From NCBI GenBank assembly GCA_035344155.1, contig DAORAL010000015.1:57317-121316 (forward strand): 64,000 nucleotides of DNA, in the 5' to 3' direction. Both the position numbers and the translations under genes were made by a program. Source of the DNA: UBA1845 sp002338715 (GTDB lineage Bacteria > Planctomycetota > Phycisphaerae > UBA1845). The notes below the pieces were generated by a model, which was not told where the DNA came from, searched no databases, and worked only from the letters and a program-made list of their open reading frames with translations. Below, piece by piece: positions 41,800 through 50,285 of the stretch (positions are counted from its first letter, which is position 1; each line of letters starts with the position of its first letter).

Positions 41800-42588
41800 T
41801 CAGGCGGCCAACTCCTCAGCCAGCGACGAACCAAAACGCTGACGCAGACGTTGCAGGATATCCTTGTGGATCTGGCTGACGCGCGACTCGGAGAGATTCA
41901 AGACGGTTCCGATCTCGGCCATCGTCAGTTCTTCGTAATAATAAAGCACGAGAATCAAACGCTCTTCGCGGGCGAGTCCCTTGCTGATGTGTTCGGTGAG
42001 CAGTTGACGCGAGGTGCTGAGTGCAGGGTCGACGCTGTGCGTGTCGCGAACATCCCATGAGCGCGACGGGCCACGGGTGCGGGCGCCGTCTTCTGATTCC
42101 ATGGCGCTGAAGTGGACTTCCTTGCCCAACTGCGAAAGACGCGACAGATCTTCATAGCGCTGAACATCGACGCCCATGCGATCGGCGATTTCGTTGGCCG
42201 TTGGCGGACGACAGTTTTCCGTGTCGAGCATTTCCTTGGCTTTCATGCGACGCTTTTCAAACGTACGCACGGTTCGACTCTGCGGGTCGAGGCTGCGGAG
42301 CCAGTCCATCACGGCTCCGGAAATACGCTGCTGACAGAATGTTTCGAACTTGGCTTTGTGGCGGGGGTCGTATGCTTCAACGGCTTCGATCAATCCGTCA
42401 AACGCGGCGCTGCATATTTCATCGTAAGTAATCTGAGCCGGCAGGCGTCTGGACAACCGAGCCGCGTGGGCATGAACCAAGTGGGCATAATTGACGACCA
42501 GATGATTGCGGTCGGCGACTTTGCGGGTCTTCAAAAATCGCTTCCAAACCTTATCGACCGGTGAGGCTGTCTGTTGCTTGCGCGCCAT
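41800..42588 (-). CDS. FliA/WhiG-type alternative sigma factor
   Basis: A 262-residue sigma-70-family protein of the FliA/WhiG group, which in other bacteria directs flagellar or developmental genes. Region 2 is NHLVVNYAHLVHAHAARLSRRLPAQITYDEICSAAFDGLIEAVEAYDPRHKAKFETFCQQRISGAVMDWLR; region 3 and region 4 follow, the latter ending in LVLYYYEELTMAEIGTVLNLSESRVSQIHKDILQRLR. GGAG lies eight bases before ATG 42588. No flagellar or anti-sigma (FlgM) gene is nearby, so its regulon and control are unknown. A terminator follows. Confidence 0.92.
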   Translation of the reverse strand: MARKQQTASPVDKVWKRFLKTRKVADRNHLVVNYAHLVHAHAARLSRRLPAQITYDEICSAAFDGLIEAVEAYDPRHKAKFETFCQQRISGAVMDWLRSLDPQSRTVRTFEKRRMKAKEMLDTENCRPPTANEIADRMGVDVQRYEDLSRLSQLGKEVHFSAMESEDGARTRGPSRSWDVRDTHSVDPALSTSRQLLTEHISKGLAREERLILVLYYYEELTMAEIGTVLNLSESRVSQIHKDILQRLRQRFGSSLAEELAA

Positions 42589-43009
42589 CTGCAATGCTCC
42601 TTGTCGAAGTACTAAGACTTGCGGTTCTTTTTTGGGTTTTGGCTTCCTTGTTCACCCTGCCGAAGTAACGGGCTTGTGACTTTCTCCAATCCTTCTGGCA
42701 GAACCTTCCCTTAGTCGGTTTGGGCTATCTGATTAGACTAGTCAAAATGGGAAGAATTCCATCTTGTCACATCGGTTAATTTGAGAAGGAAATCGATTGC
42801 ACAGGGCTGATAAACAGCCCATCCCCCCGATTTCAACGCTGCCGCGCGTCGCCATTTTTCGCTAAAGATTTTTTTCAAAACGGCTGAGGTCGACCGAAAA
42901 TCGCCCCTTTGCGCAAGAATTGCGCGGATATGTCGGGAACCCGTCTGTAGTTAATTGGCAGATTCGGGGCAGGATCTGGCGAATTGGGGGACAATCGGAT
43001 TGGACGTCT
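42589..43009. other. Intergenic region upstream of the sigma-factor gene
   Basis: The 421 bp stretch contains a hairpin GGGCTG/CAGCCC at 42804-42820 without a T-run, and T-rich segments at 42627-42660 and 42862-42880 that could end transcription. No supported gene. It probably holds the sigma-factor promoter and a long leader. Confidence 0.4.
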
Positions 43010-43567
43010 TCAACGGGATTCGACGGCGTTTCGCGGGTTAACCCGGTATCTTGAGCTGACCAATCCCGATGGGAAGGCTTTCGTTTCCAGATGCTCCAAG
43101 CCGATGTCGTGCGGAAGGGCTCCAAACAGCGGCAGGCCTTCGCCAATCAAGACCGGAACGCGGGTCAGTAGCATGTCCGCGATCAGCCCCTCCGCAAGGA
43201 ACGATTGAATGACCTTCCCACCATCCACGTAAGCGCCGCGCCAACCCTCGGCGTTCAATTGCTCCATCAGAATCCTCGGGGGTGCGGCGGACAGGCGAAC
43301 CTTGCCGCGCAAATGATCCGGGACATCCGAATCCTTCATGGTTCGACTCAGCACAATCACCGGTTTCGTGTAGGGCCATTCGCCGAAAGTGAGCACCTTT
43401 TCAAACGTGCCCCTGCCCATGACAAGCCCCTCAACGGAAGCCATCAATGCGTCGAATCCGTGGTCTTCCCCATCCGTGTTGAACTTCATCAGCCAATCCA
43501 GATCACCGTCTGTGCGGGCGATGAATCCGTCCAGGCTCGTTGCGATGAATACGTGTCCTGTTGTCAT
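43010..43567 (-). CDS. Dihydrofolate reductase-like / RibD C-terminal domain protein
   Basis: A 185-residue NADPH-dependent reductase of the RibD_C/DHFR-like family. The opening GHVFIATSLDGFIARTDGDLDWL, the nucleotide phrase LVMGRGTFEKVL and IVLSRTM, and the later AYVDGGKVIQSFLAEGLIADMLLTRVPVLIGEGLPLF are family hallmarks. Such stand-alone proteins are often annotated as dihydrofolate reductases, but most act on unknown pteridine or ribitylamino substrates. It sits alone between two intergenic stretches, so no pathway can be assigned. Confidence 0.85.
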   Translation of the reverse strand: MTTGHVFIATSLDGFIARTDGDLDWLMKFNTDGEDHGFDALMASVEGLVMGRGTFEKVLTFGEWPYTKPVIVLSRTMKDSDVPDHLRGKVRLSAAPPRILMEQLNAEGWRGAYVDGGKVIQSFLAEGLIADMLLTRVPVLIGEGLPLFGALPHDIGLEHLETKAFPSGLVSSRYRVNPRNAVESR

Positions 43568-43662
43568 GCACCGACCGTACCTCGGGCGCCGCCTTGTGTC
43601 GAGGCTTCAACGTCAAACCATTTGCACAAGGCATTGCCCGTCATTTGCTATTTGGAAAGTGA

Positions 43663-44697
43663 TTACTGCGGTCCGACGAGATTGTCGTGGAATTTCTTGT
43701 AGTCGTTTTCATCCAGCGATGAGTCACGGTTGATATCGATGTACGCGCAGAATTCTTCCAGGCCCGGTTCAGCAAAGCCGGTCAGACAAATCTGGAAGCG
43801 GGCGTAGTCGGCGAGATCGACATCGCCATCGATGTCCATGTCGCCCGGCCAGGGCATCGCACCAGTAATCTGCTCCACCAGCAAATTCGTATCCGCCCCG
43901 TCAATGAAGTTGTCACCGTTTAAGTCGAGCAGTTCGCAGCCATTGGTCGACACCATTTGGCCGTCCGGTACCGCACAGAGCTGAAGTTCGCGGTAATCGC
44001 GCAGGTCGATATCGCAATCGCCGTCCGCGTCGGCTGATCGCGCGATGGGCTCATCGACAACTTCAATGGAAGCGACTTCCGGTGCGATTGATCCCGTCAC
44101 CTGGGGTCCTTGAAGAATCTGACCGGTGATGCCAACAGACCAAAGTCGCTGCGGAATCTGAATCGAAAACTCATAACCCACTGTTCCCAGTTCCAGGCCC
44201 GACACCGTGAACGTCCCCAATCGTGTCGGCGCACCGATTCCTTCCGGCGTCTGTGTCTGGAATGTGAAGTACGCACGATCGAAATCACCCGTGTCCGGCA
44301 AGTTGTCCATGCCGGAGCTCAACGGGCTCCAGCCGGAAAAGGCCGGCGCCGGAACAAAGTCGCCGTTGTAAGTGATGACCTCGGAAGTGTCCGCTTTCAG
44401 AAAGAACGCGAAGCTGTTCATCATCGAGTTTGCGTCTGGGGGATCCGTGATTTCGACCCATACTTCGAGTTCGAGCGATTCACCGATATTAATCACAGCA
44501 TCTGACTCGGATGCACCAAGTCGCAATTCAAAATGTGCGGCAGGGTCAGCCGACACGGTCGTCGCAAAGCCCGCAAGCGCAATCGCCAAAGCCGCCACCA
44601 GCGACGGTCTCATGCGACGGGATTTCGTGTGGCGACTGCCAATTCCGCGGAACTGAGAAAGCGTTGACGGACCATAAGCCCGGTGAGTTTGCTGCAT
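43663..44697 (-). CDS. Secreted dockerin-like protein with calcium-loop repeats
   Basis: A 344-residue secreted protein. After a long n-region, the signal peptide is SLVAALAIALAGFATTVSA. Residues about 55-200 form a beta-rich domain (VNIGESLELEVWVEI, then SFAFFLKAD and YNGDFV) that resembles a cohesin-like sandwich. The C-terminal 130 residues hold repeated calcium-binding loops of dockerin/EF-hand type: DADGDCDIDLRDYRELQLC, DLNGDNFIDGADTNLLVEQI, DMDIDGDVDLADYARFQICL and DINRDSSLDENDYKKFH. The phrase GDMDIDGDVDLADYARFQ is a frequent motif of Phycisphaerae-type proteins. AGGAAG precedes the ATG at 44697. Its binding partner is unknown; it probably acts at the cell surface. Confidence 0.82.
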   Translation of the reverse strand: MQQTHRAYGPSTLSQFRGIGSRHTKSRRMRPSLVAALAIALAGFATTVSADPAAHFELRLGASESDAVINIGESLELEVWVEITDPPDANSMMNSFAFFLKADTSEVITYNGDFVPAPAFSGWSPLSSGMDNLPDTGDFDRAYFTFQTQTPEGIGAPTRLGTFTVSGLELGTVGYEFSIQIPQRLWSVGITGQILQGPQVTGSIAPEVASIEVVDEPIARSADADGDCDIDLRDYRELQLCAVPDGQMVSTNGCELLDLNGDNFIDGADTNLLVEQITGAMPWPGDMDIDGDVDLADYARFQICLTGFAEPGLEEFCAYIDINRDSSLDENDYKKFHDNLVGPQ

Positions 44698-45006
44698 GAT
44701 GCTTCCTTCCCCATCTTCCGCCCCTTTACCGCACGAGCGCGCAACTGCGCGTGGGCGGCTATCTGACGTCTTGCCCGGCCAAGGACGTGACGCAGCCTGG
44801 AAATGGACGGATTCTGCTTATACCTCTGACGCAAACCCCTTATTATGATTATCCGGAACACAGGATTCAAGTCGGTATTGAGGCGATCCGCCTCCAAACG
44901 CATGATCGGGCTGACGATTCGGTGGCGATGCTAACTCGCCTCCAGTGCTGTGCTTATGAATTGTTGGCGATTCTTCCGATTTGAGAACTCATTCATTCGC
45001 GCCATA
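44698..45006. other. Intergenic region upstream of tRNA genes
   Basis: No gene is supported. A plus-strand frame at 44751-44984 (77 codons) has no homology. The region would include the promoter of the dockerin-like gene in the opposite direction, which I cannot place. Confidence 0.4.
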
Positions 45007-45034
45007 TTGACAGAGCCCGAGTGCTTATTAGAGT
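45007..45034 (+). promoter_or_regulatory. Candidate promoter for the tRNA cluster
   Basis: Perfect -35 TTGACA (45007-45012), 16 bp spacer, -10 TAGAGT (45029-45034, four of six), about 100 bp upstream of tRNA-Ile. Confidence 0.55.
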
Positions 45035-45137
45035 ATCGCTTCTCGCAAGCCGATGGTGAGCATGGATGATCGCCTGCCATCGCGAGCCGCCTTTGACCTG
45101 TTTAAGCTCTACACGCTGGGTCGAATCGCAGGAAGTC

Positions 45138-45210
45138 GGGCTCATAGCTCAGTTGGCAGAGCGCGTCGCTGATAACGACGAGGTCCCAGGTTCAAGTCCT
45201 GGTGGGCCCA
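45138..45210 (+). tRNA. tRNA-Ile(GAT)
   Basis: Complete cloverleaf of 73 nt. Acceptor 45138-45144 pairs with 45203-45209, anticodon stem CGTCG/CGACG with anticodon GAT at 45171-45173, TpsiC loop GTTCAAGTC, discriminator A. No encoded CCA. Usually found in the 16S-23S spacer, but here free-standing. Confidence 0.95.
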
Positions 45211-45231
45211 TTCTCTTCAAGGATTAGCTGC

Positions 45232-45306
45232 ATGCAGTGGGATTGGATCGCGATCGTCGCGTTTGGTGCCTTGGCCCTCTACGTCGCCACCAAGGGAGGC
45301 GGCTGA
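45232..45306 (+). CDS. 24-residue hydrophobic microprotein between tRNA-Ile and tRNA-Ala
   Basis: A short frame (ATG 45232 to TGA) encodes 24 residues: MQWDWIAIVAF, then a hydrophobic core, ending ATKGGG. AGGA lies eight bases upstream, so it has a proper ribosome-binding site. It would form one membrane helix with a charged and glycine-rich end, as do many small membrane peptides. The start is 21 bases after tRNA-Ile and the stop 79 before tRNA-Ala, so it would be carried on the tRNA transcript. Its function is unknown; random chance cannot be excluded for so short a frame, but the site and composition are suggestive. Confidence 0.55.
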   Translation: MQWDWIAIVAFGALALYVATKGGG

Positions 45307-45385
45307 GGCCCCAAGAAATCAGATTGAGCGTGCCTCAATCAGAAGCGATCGGTAGCATCCCCTCAGGCAGGCTGTTGTTTCCAAA

Positions 45386-45457
45386 GGGGTCGTAGCTCAA
45401 TGGGAGAGCACCGCGTTTGCAACGCGGGGGTTGTCGGTTCGAGTCCGATCGACTCCA
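45386..45457 (+). tRNA. tRNA-Ala(TGC)
   Basis: Complete 72 nt cloverleaf. Acceptor 45386-45392 pairs with 45450-45456 (one G-U), anticodon stem CCGCG/CGCGG with anticodon TGC at 45418-45420, TpsiC loop GTTCGAGTC, discriminator A. No encoded CCA. Confidence 0.95.
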
Positions 45458-45497
45458 GTTTTTCCTGCCGTTTTCACCCGGGTCAGAACACGTTGCG

Positions 45498-46925
45498 TTA
45501 AAAGCCAAGGGCAGCGGTCAAAGCCGTCGCAGCCTGCCCGCCCCCCAGAATCAACGAACCGATCAAGAAATAAGACAACACGCTCACGATATCGTTCATC
45601 GTTGTGACGACCGGTCCCGATGCGATCGCCGGGTCGACACCAAACTTCTTAAACAAATACGGCAGCGACATGCCCAGCACAGACGCCGTCAGGATCGCAA
45701 CGGTCATGCCGCAACCGACAGCCGCCGTCATCAGGTAACGCGGCACTTCCGGATAGACCATCCCCCAACTTTGCAGGAATGGCAGGCCAAAGAAAACGAT
45801 CAGCGCGGCCATCGCGCCACAACACGGCGCCATGATCAATGTGATGGGAATCTCTCGGGCAATCATCAAGCGAATCTTGGTCGACGCCAGATCACCGGTG
45901 GCCAGTGCTCGCACCAGAATCGTTGAAATCTGAATACCGCTGTTTCCACCCATCGCCCCCATCATGGGAACGAACATCACCATCGCCAGATATATTTTAT
46001 GCGGGACCGCGTGATTGAAACTGCCAACGATCATCGCGCTGATCGTCGTTCCAATCATGCACGCAAGCAGCCAACGCAATCGATACGAAGCAGCCCGAAA
46101 CGATGAGACATCTTCCAATTCCTCCGGCGCTGTACCGGCCATCAGATAGATGTCTTCCGCCGCTTCTTCTTCCGCAATATCAAGCACGTCGTCGTGCGTG
46201 ATCTGACCGCGCAACCGACCGTCGCCGTCGATGACCGGAACCGTGGTCAGGTCGTACTTGCGCATCTTGTTGGCGACGTCTTCCTGGTCGTCGTCGACAT
46301 GCACAACCACCGGATCTTCAACGCTGATCGACGCCAGTGACGTGTTGTCCCGACTCGTCACCAACAGGCGAAGCGGCACCAACCCAACCAGCCGATTGTC
46401 ATCGTCAACCGTATAAACGTAGTGGACGTCCGCTCCTTCTGCCGCCTGGCGCACCGCGTCCACCGCCTCACGAACCGTCGCCTTTTGCGGCAACGCGATG
46501 AGGTCCGGGGTCATGATTCCACCGGCTGACTCTTCGTCGAATTCAAGCAATTCTTCGAGTCGATCAGACTGCTCGTCGGGCAGTTGATCCAGAACGAATT
46601 CGCGCTGTTCGTCAGTCAGTTCCAAAAGGACGTCAGCCGCATCGTCCGGATCCAACTCGGTCACGACTTCGGACAGTTCTGAGGCGTCGATGTCTTCGAC
46701 GGCTTCGCTTCTCTCCGCTTCATCCAGTTCCGCAATGAGGGCAGCCGTCGCCCTTGGGGGCAGCGAAAACACCAATTGCGAGCGGTGATCGTCGTTGAGA
46801 ACGGAATAAATATCCGCGAGGTCAGCCGGGTGAACCGCTTCCAGCTGAGCCGTCAGGCGTGCGGTATCGCCGATTTCCAGCGATTCACGCACATCTTTGA
46901 GGATTTCTTCGACATTTTGACGCAT
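45498..46925 (-). CDS. mgtE: Magnesium transporter MgtE
   Basis: Mg2+-selective channel/transporter of the inner membrane. The 475-residue protein has the acidic N domain (residues 1-130), two CBS domains (about 140-250, with MTPDLIALPQKATVREAVDAV and VPVIDGDGRLRGQITHDDVLDIAEEE), and five C-terminal helices with the pore motifs MMGAMGGNSGIQISTILVRALATGDL and DPAIASGPVVTTMNDIVSVLSYF. In the family the N and CBS domains sense cytosolic magnesium and gate the pore. The start is ATG 46925. It ends near the tRNA-Ala gene in converging orientation and appears to be a single-gene unit. Confidence 0.97.
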   Translation of the reverse strand: MRQNVEEILKDVRESLEIGDTARLTAQLEAVHPADLADIYSVLNDDHRSQLVFSLPPRATAALIAELDEAERSEAVEDIDASELSEVVTELDPDDAADVLLELTDEQREFVLDQLPDEQSDRLEELLEFDEESAGGIMTPDLIALPQKATVREAVDAVRQAAEGADVHYVYTVDDDNRLVGLVPLRLLVTSRDNTSLASISVEDPVVVHVDDDQEDVANKMRKYDLTTVPVIDGDGRLRGQITHDDVLDIAEEEAAEDIYLMAGTAPEELEDVSSFRAASYRLRWLLACMIGTTISAMIVGSFNHAVPHKIYLAMVMFVPMMGAMGGNSGIQISTILVRALATGDLASTKIRLMIAREIPITLIMAPCCGAMAALIVFFGLPFLQSWGMVYPEVPRYLMTAAVGCGMTVAILTASVLGMSLPYLFKKFGVDPAIASGPVVTTMNDIVSVLSYFLIGSLILGGGQAATALTAALGF

Positions 46926-47065
46926 ATGAGAGTCCGTGGAGTTGGCCCATCGAATCGATCAGGTTGTGCGTATTATGATGGGGGTTGCGACGAACGCAAA
47001 CGGCGGACGATTCAATCGCTGTGATGGATGGGAATCATTGGTCGTGTTGTTACACGAATCAGGCG

Positions 47066-48208
47066 TCAACCGCAGATCGCCACCGAGGCCAATTCAAACA
47101 TCAACCCATCGATACAAAGCGGTGCATGGGCGTTTTGTGACAATCGCGATTCCGCATCGGAAATGGCGTCGATCGATCGAGCCGCGACTTCCGGTTCCAT
47201 CCCATCCCGCACGCCCGGAAGAGGTTGCAAACGTCCTGAAGCAATGTGCAAATGACTGCCATACCAGGTGGCCATCGCCCCAAGTATGTCGCCCAACGCC
47301 TCACGCCGAGCGGCAGAGTCTGACAGGTTCTTGTCGCGGGATTTGTAGTGATTCGCCGATTCCTTGGCCATCTCCACCAGCCGCTTTGAATGCTTGGCGG
47401 CTGACATTCGATCCAGCCCGGACAGCATCGACGCGATTTCACCGAATGTTTCGGCAAAACCGTCCTGGGCATATGTCAGCGCCCGCCCCAGACTGCCCTG
47501 AGCCAACGTCGCCAACGACCCAGCCCGCTCAGAATCCACGCCTTCTGCCAACTCGGTCAGCCGCTGGGCGACAAACTCGGTCGGAAGCGACGCGAACCCG
47601 ATCAACTGGCAGCGCGAGCGCGTGGTGGCCAACAGGCGGTCAGCCGCCGACGCCACCAGGATCAGGATGGTCGTCTCCGGCGGTTCTTCCAAGGTCTTAA
47701 GCAATGCATTCTGTGCAGCGGGTGTGATCTTGTCCGCTTCTCGAATGATAAACACCTTCACCGGTCCGACCGTCGGGCGCAGTCCGACCGCATCGATCAC
47801 AAAATGTCGAACGACATCAACGCCAAGATCGAGCGCCTTACGCCCCCGCACTGTCGCGTCCGGATGATGGGCGGCCAACTGGCGATATACGAGATGCAGG
47901 TCGGGATGGTTGCCGGCATCCACCAGCGTGCAACTTCGACACGACCCGCACGAATCCTTCGCGCCCGAACCGCTATCGGCGCTATCCGTCGCAACTTGCG
48001 GCGACTCGCAAAGGAGCAGCTTGGCCACACCGCGTGCGAAGGTTTCTTTGCCGACGCCGTCGGGGCCATGAAAGATGAACGCGTGCGGAAAGCGATCGGA
48101 TGCAAGGGATTGTTGGATGAGACGCTGTGCCCGCGACTGATGAAGTACGTCGCTTAACCGCACGTTTTGAATCGGCGAGTCAGCCGGTTTTGACTTACTG
48201 GAAGGCAC
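47066..48208 (-). CDS. holB: DNA polymerase III delta-prime subunit
   Basis: Clamp-loader subunit of the replicase. The 380-residue AAA+ protein has a P-loop-like FHGPDGVGKETFA, a zinc cluster (CGSCRSC preceded by a Cys in LLCES), and the family phrases VFIIREADKITPAAQNALLKTLEEPPETT (delta-prime/gamma sensor-1 region). It is about 50 residues longer than E. coli HolB, with an acidic/Ser-rich insert near residue 70. I start at GTG 48208, overlapping the tmk stop by 14 bases; an ATG at 48235 is an alternative. tmk-holB is a common pair, and lipA lies just upstream, so these three probably share a transcript. Confidence 0.88.
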   Translation of the reverse strand: MPSSKSKPADSPIQNVRLSDVLHQSRAQRLIQQSLASDRFPHAFIFHGPDGVGKETFARGVAKLLLCESPQVATDSADSGSGAKDSCGSCRSCTLVDAGNHPDLHLVYRQLAAHHPDATVRGRKALDLGVDVVRHFVIDAVGLRPTVGPVKVFIIREADKITPAAQNALLKTLEEPPETTILILVASAADRLLATTRSRCQLIGFASLPTEFVAQRLTELAEGVDSERAGSLATLAQGSLGRALTYAQDGFAETFGEIASMLSGLDRMSAAKHSKRLVEMAKESANHYKSRDKNLSDSAARREALGDILGAMATWYGSHLHIASGRLQPLPGVRDGMEPEVAARSIDAISDAESRLSQNAHAPLCIDGLMFELASVAICG

Positions 48209-48935
48209 GGGCCACCACCTGCCAGACCTCTTCATGGACGGCATCAGCATCGCCACTGCCGTCAACGATCATCACCTTGCGCGGATAGGTTTCGGGAAGT
48301 GTGCGCATGGTTTCGCGCACCTTGCGATGAAAATCCAGCGGACGCGCTTCCATCGCGTCGGTCTGCACATCGTCGAGCAGCATCCCCTGACCGGCATGTC
48401 GCGAACGGTTCTTGCCCGCATGTTTGGGCTGACGTCCGGTACGCTCAAAGCCAAGTTCGATGGGAACGTCGAGAATCAACGTCAGGTCGGGCCAAACGTC
48501 TTCAACGGCGTACTGACCCAACTCCAGCACGCGCTTCATGTCATAACCGGCAGCCACCTGATAAGCGCAGGTCGACGAAATAAACCGATCGCACAAAACC
48601 GTCTTGCCAGCTTCCAGCGCGGGCTTGACCTTTTCGCCAACAAGCTGCGCACGTGAGGCCATGAATAGAAACGTCTCGCAGCGCACGTCCATGTTCGTCA
48701 GGTCGTGATCCAGAAGGATGCTGCGGATCATGTTGCCAAAGTCGGTCCCACCCGGGTCTTTGCAATGGACGACTTCGCCGCCGAGCGCTTCCAGCCGCTC
48801 ACCGAAGCGTTCACGTTGCGTACTCTTGCCCGAGCCATCCGGTCCATCGAATACGATGAACTTGGAACGCAGGTTTTCGACGTAGTCCTTGTCCGTCCAG
48901 ATGGCATCTGACTGGGGCATAGATGGGTTACTCAA
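48195..48935 (-). CDS. tmk: Thymidylate kinase
   Basis: Phosphorylates dTMP to dTDP for DNA synthesis. The P-loop is FDGPDGSGKST (residues 31-39), followed by CKDPGGTDFGNMIR (the DRxG-equivalent loop) and LCDRFISSTCAYQ. The lid region KHAGKNRSRHAGQGML is longer than in E. coli. The 246-residue length includes a roughly 20-residue N-terminal extension. The first in-frame start is TTG 48935, overlapping the lipA TGA as TTGA; ATG 48920 is the alternative. It is followed by an overlap with holB. The Tmk family assignment is firm. Confidence 0.94.
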   Translation of the reverse strand: MSNPSMPQSDAIWTDKDYVENLRSKFIVFDGPDGSGKSTQRERFGERLEALGGEVVHCKDPGGTDFGNMIRSILLDHDLTNMDVRCETFLFMASRAQLVGEKVKPALEAGKTVLCDRFISSTCAYQVAAGYDMKRVLELGQYAVEDVWPDLTLILDVPIELGFERTGRQPKHAGKNRSRHAGQGMLLDDVQTDAMEARPLDFHRKVRETMRTLPETYPRKVMIVDGSGDADAVHEEVWQVVARAFQ

Positions 48936-49855
48936 CTTTTCTCGGCGCGAGCCGTTCGTGTTTGTTCAAATACTTCGGTCGCGTTGTAGCTTGACCGAAC
49001 GAAGGGACCCGATGCGACGCTCAAGAAACCCATCGATTCCGCGGCTTGCCTGAGCGTATCAAATTCCACCGGCGAATAGAATTTCTCGACGGGCACGTGC
49101 ATCGGCGTGTTGGTCGGTTGAAGATATTGCCCGATTGTCAGCACGTCGCAATCAACCTTGCGCAAATCTTCAAACGTCTGGTGCAACTCATCGATCGTCT
49201 CGCCCAATCCCACCATGATCCCCGACTTGGTCAGGGTGGCTGGGTCGAGTTCCTTGACGATCCGCAGCACGTCGAGCGATCGATGGTACTTTCCCTGCGG
49301 TCGAATTTTCGGCGTGAGGCGTTCGACCATTTCCAGGTTGTGGTTGTAAAGGTCCGGTTTGGCGCTGCAAAGCGTTTCGATGCAATCGCGTCGGGCGTGA
49401 AAGTCTGCCGGCAGCACCTCAATCGTCGTGTTCGGCGCGGTTTTTCGAATCGCTTCCACGCAGCGGGCGAAGTGTCCGGAACCTTCATCTTTCAAATCAT
49501 CGCGGGCCACCGCAGTGATCACCACGTGCGACAGATTCAACTTCGCCACCGCGTCAGCCAACCGGTCCGGCTCGTCCACTTCGACGGGGTCGGGCTTGGC
49601 CGTATCAACGGCGCAGTAATGACAGCGCCGTGTGCATCGGTCGCCGAGGATCATGAACGTCGCGTGGCGCTTGGCCCAGCATTCGGTGAGGTTCGGGCAG
49701 CGCGCTTCCTGACACACCGTCGCCACACCGCTGTCCTCGACGATCTTCCGCGTGCTCATGAAATCGTCGCGACCCGGCAGCGGCCTCTTCAACCAACTCG
49801 GCAGACGCCGGCGGCGCTCTTCGGGACGACCGGTGATGACGGGTAATTCGATCAT
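48932..49855 (-). CDS. lipA: Lipoyl synthase
   Basis: Radical-SAM enzyme that inserts two sulfurs into octanoyl-lysine to make lipoyl groups for pyruvate and related dehydrogenases. Both clusters are present: the auxiliary cluster motif with Cys48, Cys53 and Cys59 (TVCQEARCPNLTECW) and the radical-SAM CxxxCxxC with Cys74, Cys78 and Cys81 (GDRCTRRCHYCAVD). The C-terminal region SIMVGLGETIDELHQTF and YLQPTNTPMHVPVEKF are family hallmarks, with the conserved RSSYNA near the end. It has 307 residues from ATG 49855. The stop overlaps the tmk start, so it heads the lipA-tmk-holB run. Confidence 0.96.
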   Translation of the reverse strand: MIELPVITGRPEERRRRLPSWLKRPLPGRDDFMSTRKIVEDSGVATVCQEARCPNLTECWAKRHATFMILGDRCTRRCHYCAVDTAKPDPVEVDEPDRLADAVAKLNLSHVVITAVARDDLKDEGSGHFARCVEAIRKTAPNTTIEVLPADFHARRDCIETLCSAKPDLYNHNLEMVERLTPKIRPQGKYHRSLDVLRIVKELDPATLTKSGIMVGLGETIDELHQTFEDLRKVDCDVLTIGQYLQPTNTPMHVPVEKFYSPVEFDTLRQAAESMGFLSVASGPFVRSSYNATEVFEQTRTARAEKS

Positions 49856-49926
49856 GAATCCACGCAAGCTTCGGGAAAGGGCAAGCAACAACCGCTTGAA
49901 TGTTCACAAAGTTCAAACGCCAAACC

Positions 49927-49990
49927 GTAGGGTGGGCCGTGCCCACCATGTCGTTGGCGCTTGAACGGCGGTGGGCACGGCCCACCCTAC
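49927..49990. repeat. Family-A REP pair (BIME) upstream of lipA
   Basis: Copy 1: GTAG 49927-49930, GGTGGGC, CGT, GCCCACC to 49947. Copy 2 inverted: GGTGGGC 49970-49976, ACG, GCCCACC 49980-49986, CTAC 49987-49990. 22 nt spacer with the family words ATGTCG and GAACGGC. It lies in the divergent gap between lipA and the universal stress protein gene. Confidence 0.9.
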
Positions 49991-50214
49991 GAACACCGCA
50001 TCAGCGACATCAACGTTCGACGAAAACGTTCCCTTGCGAACACGGTGGATGATAGGTGAGCGGGGTCGATTTGCAAGGCAGCATGATCCCCCCTGAATGT
50101 GCGGCAATTCACACATTCAGAACTCGCAAAAAACAATGCCCCACCGTCAATCTCTGGGTCCGGATACACCTGTAAAATGCGCGTCGATTCTTGCGCAACC
50201 CGTGTGAATTGCGA

Positions 50215-50243
50215 TTGACGTTACAGGAAACGTGGGCTAGTGT
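50215..50243 (+). promoter_or_regulatory. Candidate promoter of the universal stress protein gene
   Basis: TTGACG (50215-50220), 17 bp spacer, TAGTGT (50238-50243), about 40 bp upstream of the start codon. The -10 match is weak. Confidence 0.4.
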
Positions 50244-50285
50244 TTAAGTAGAGGCGAGCAAACTCTGTCAGCAACAGAAGGCACC

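Noticed and set aside
43010..43567. True folate-pathway dihydrofolate reductase
   Set aside because: The motifs match the stand-alone RibD_C/DHFR-like family rather than FolA; the substrate is unknown.
44751..44984. 77-codon plus-strand frame upstream of the tRNA cluster
   Set aside because: No ribosome site, no homology, and the composition does not resemble the local genes.
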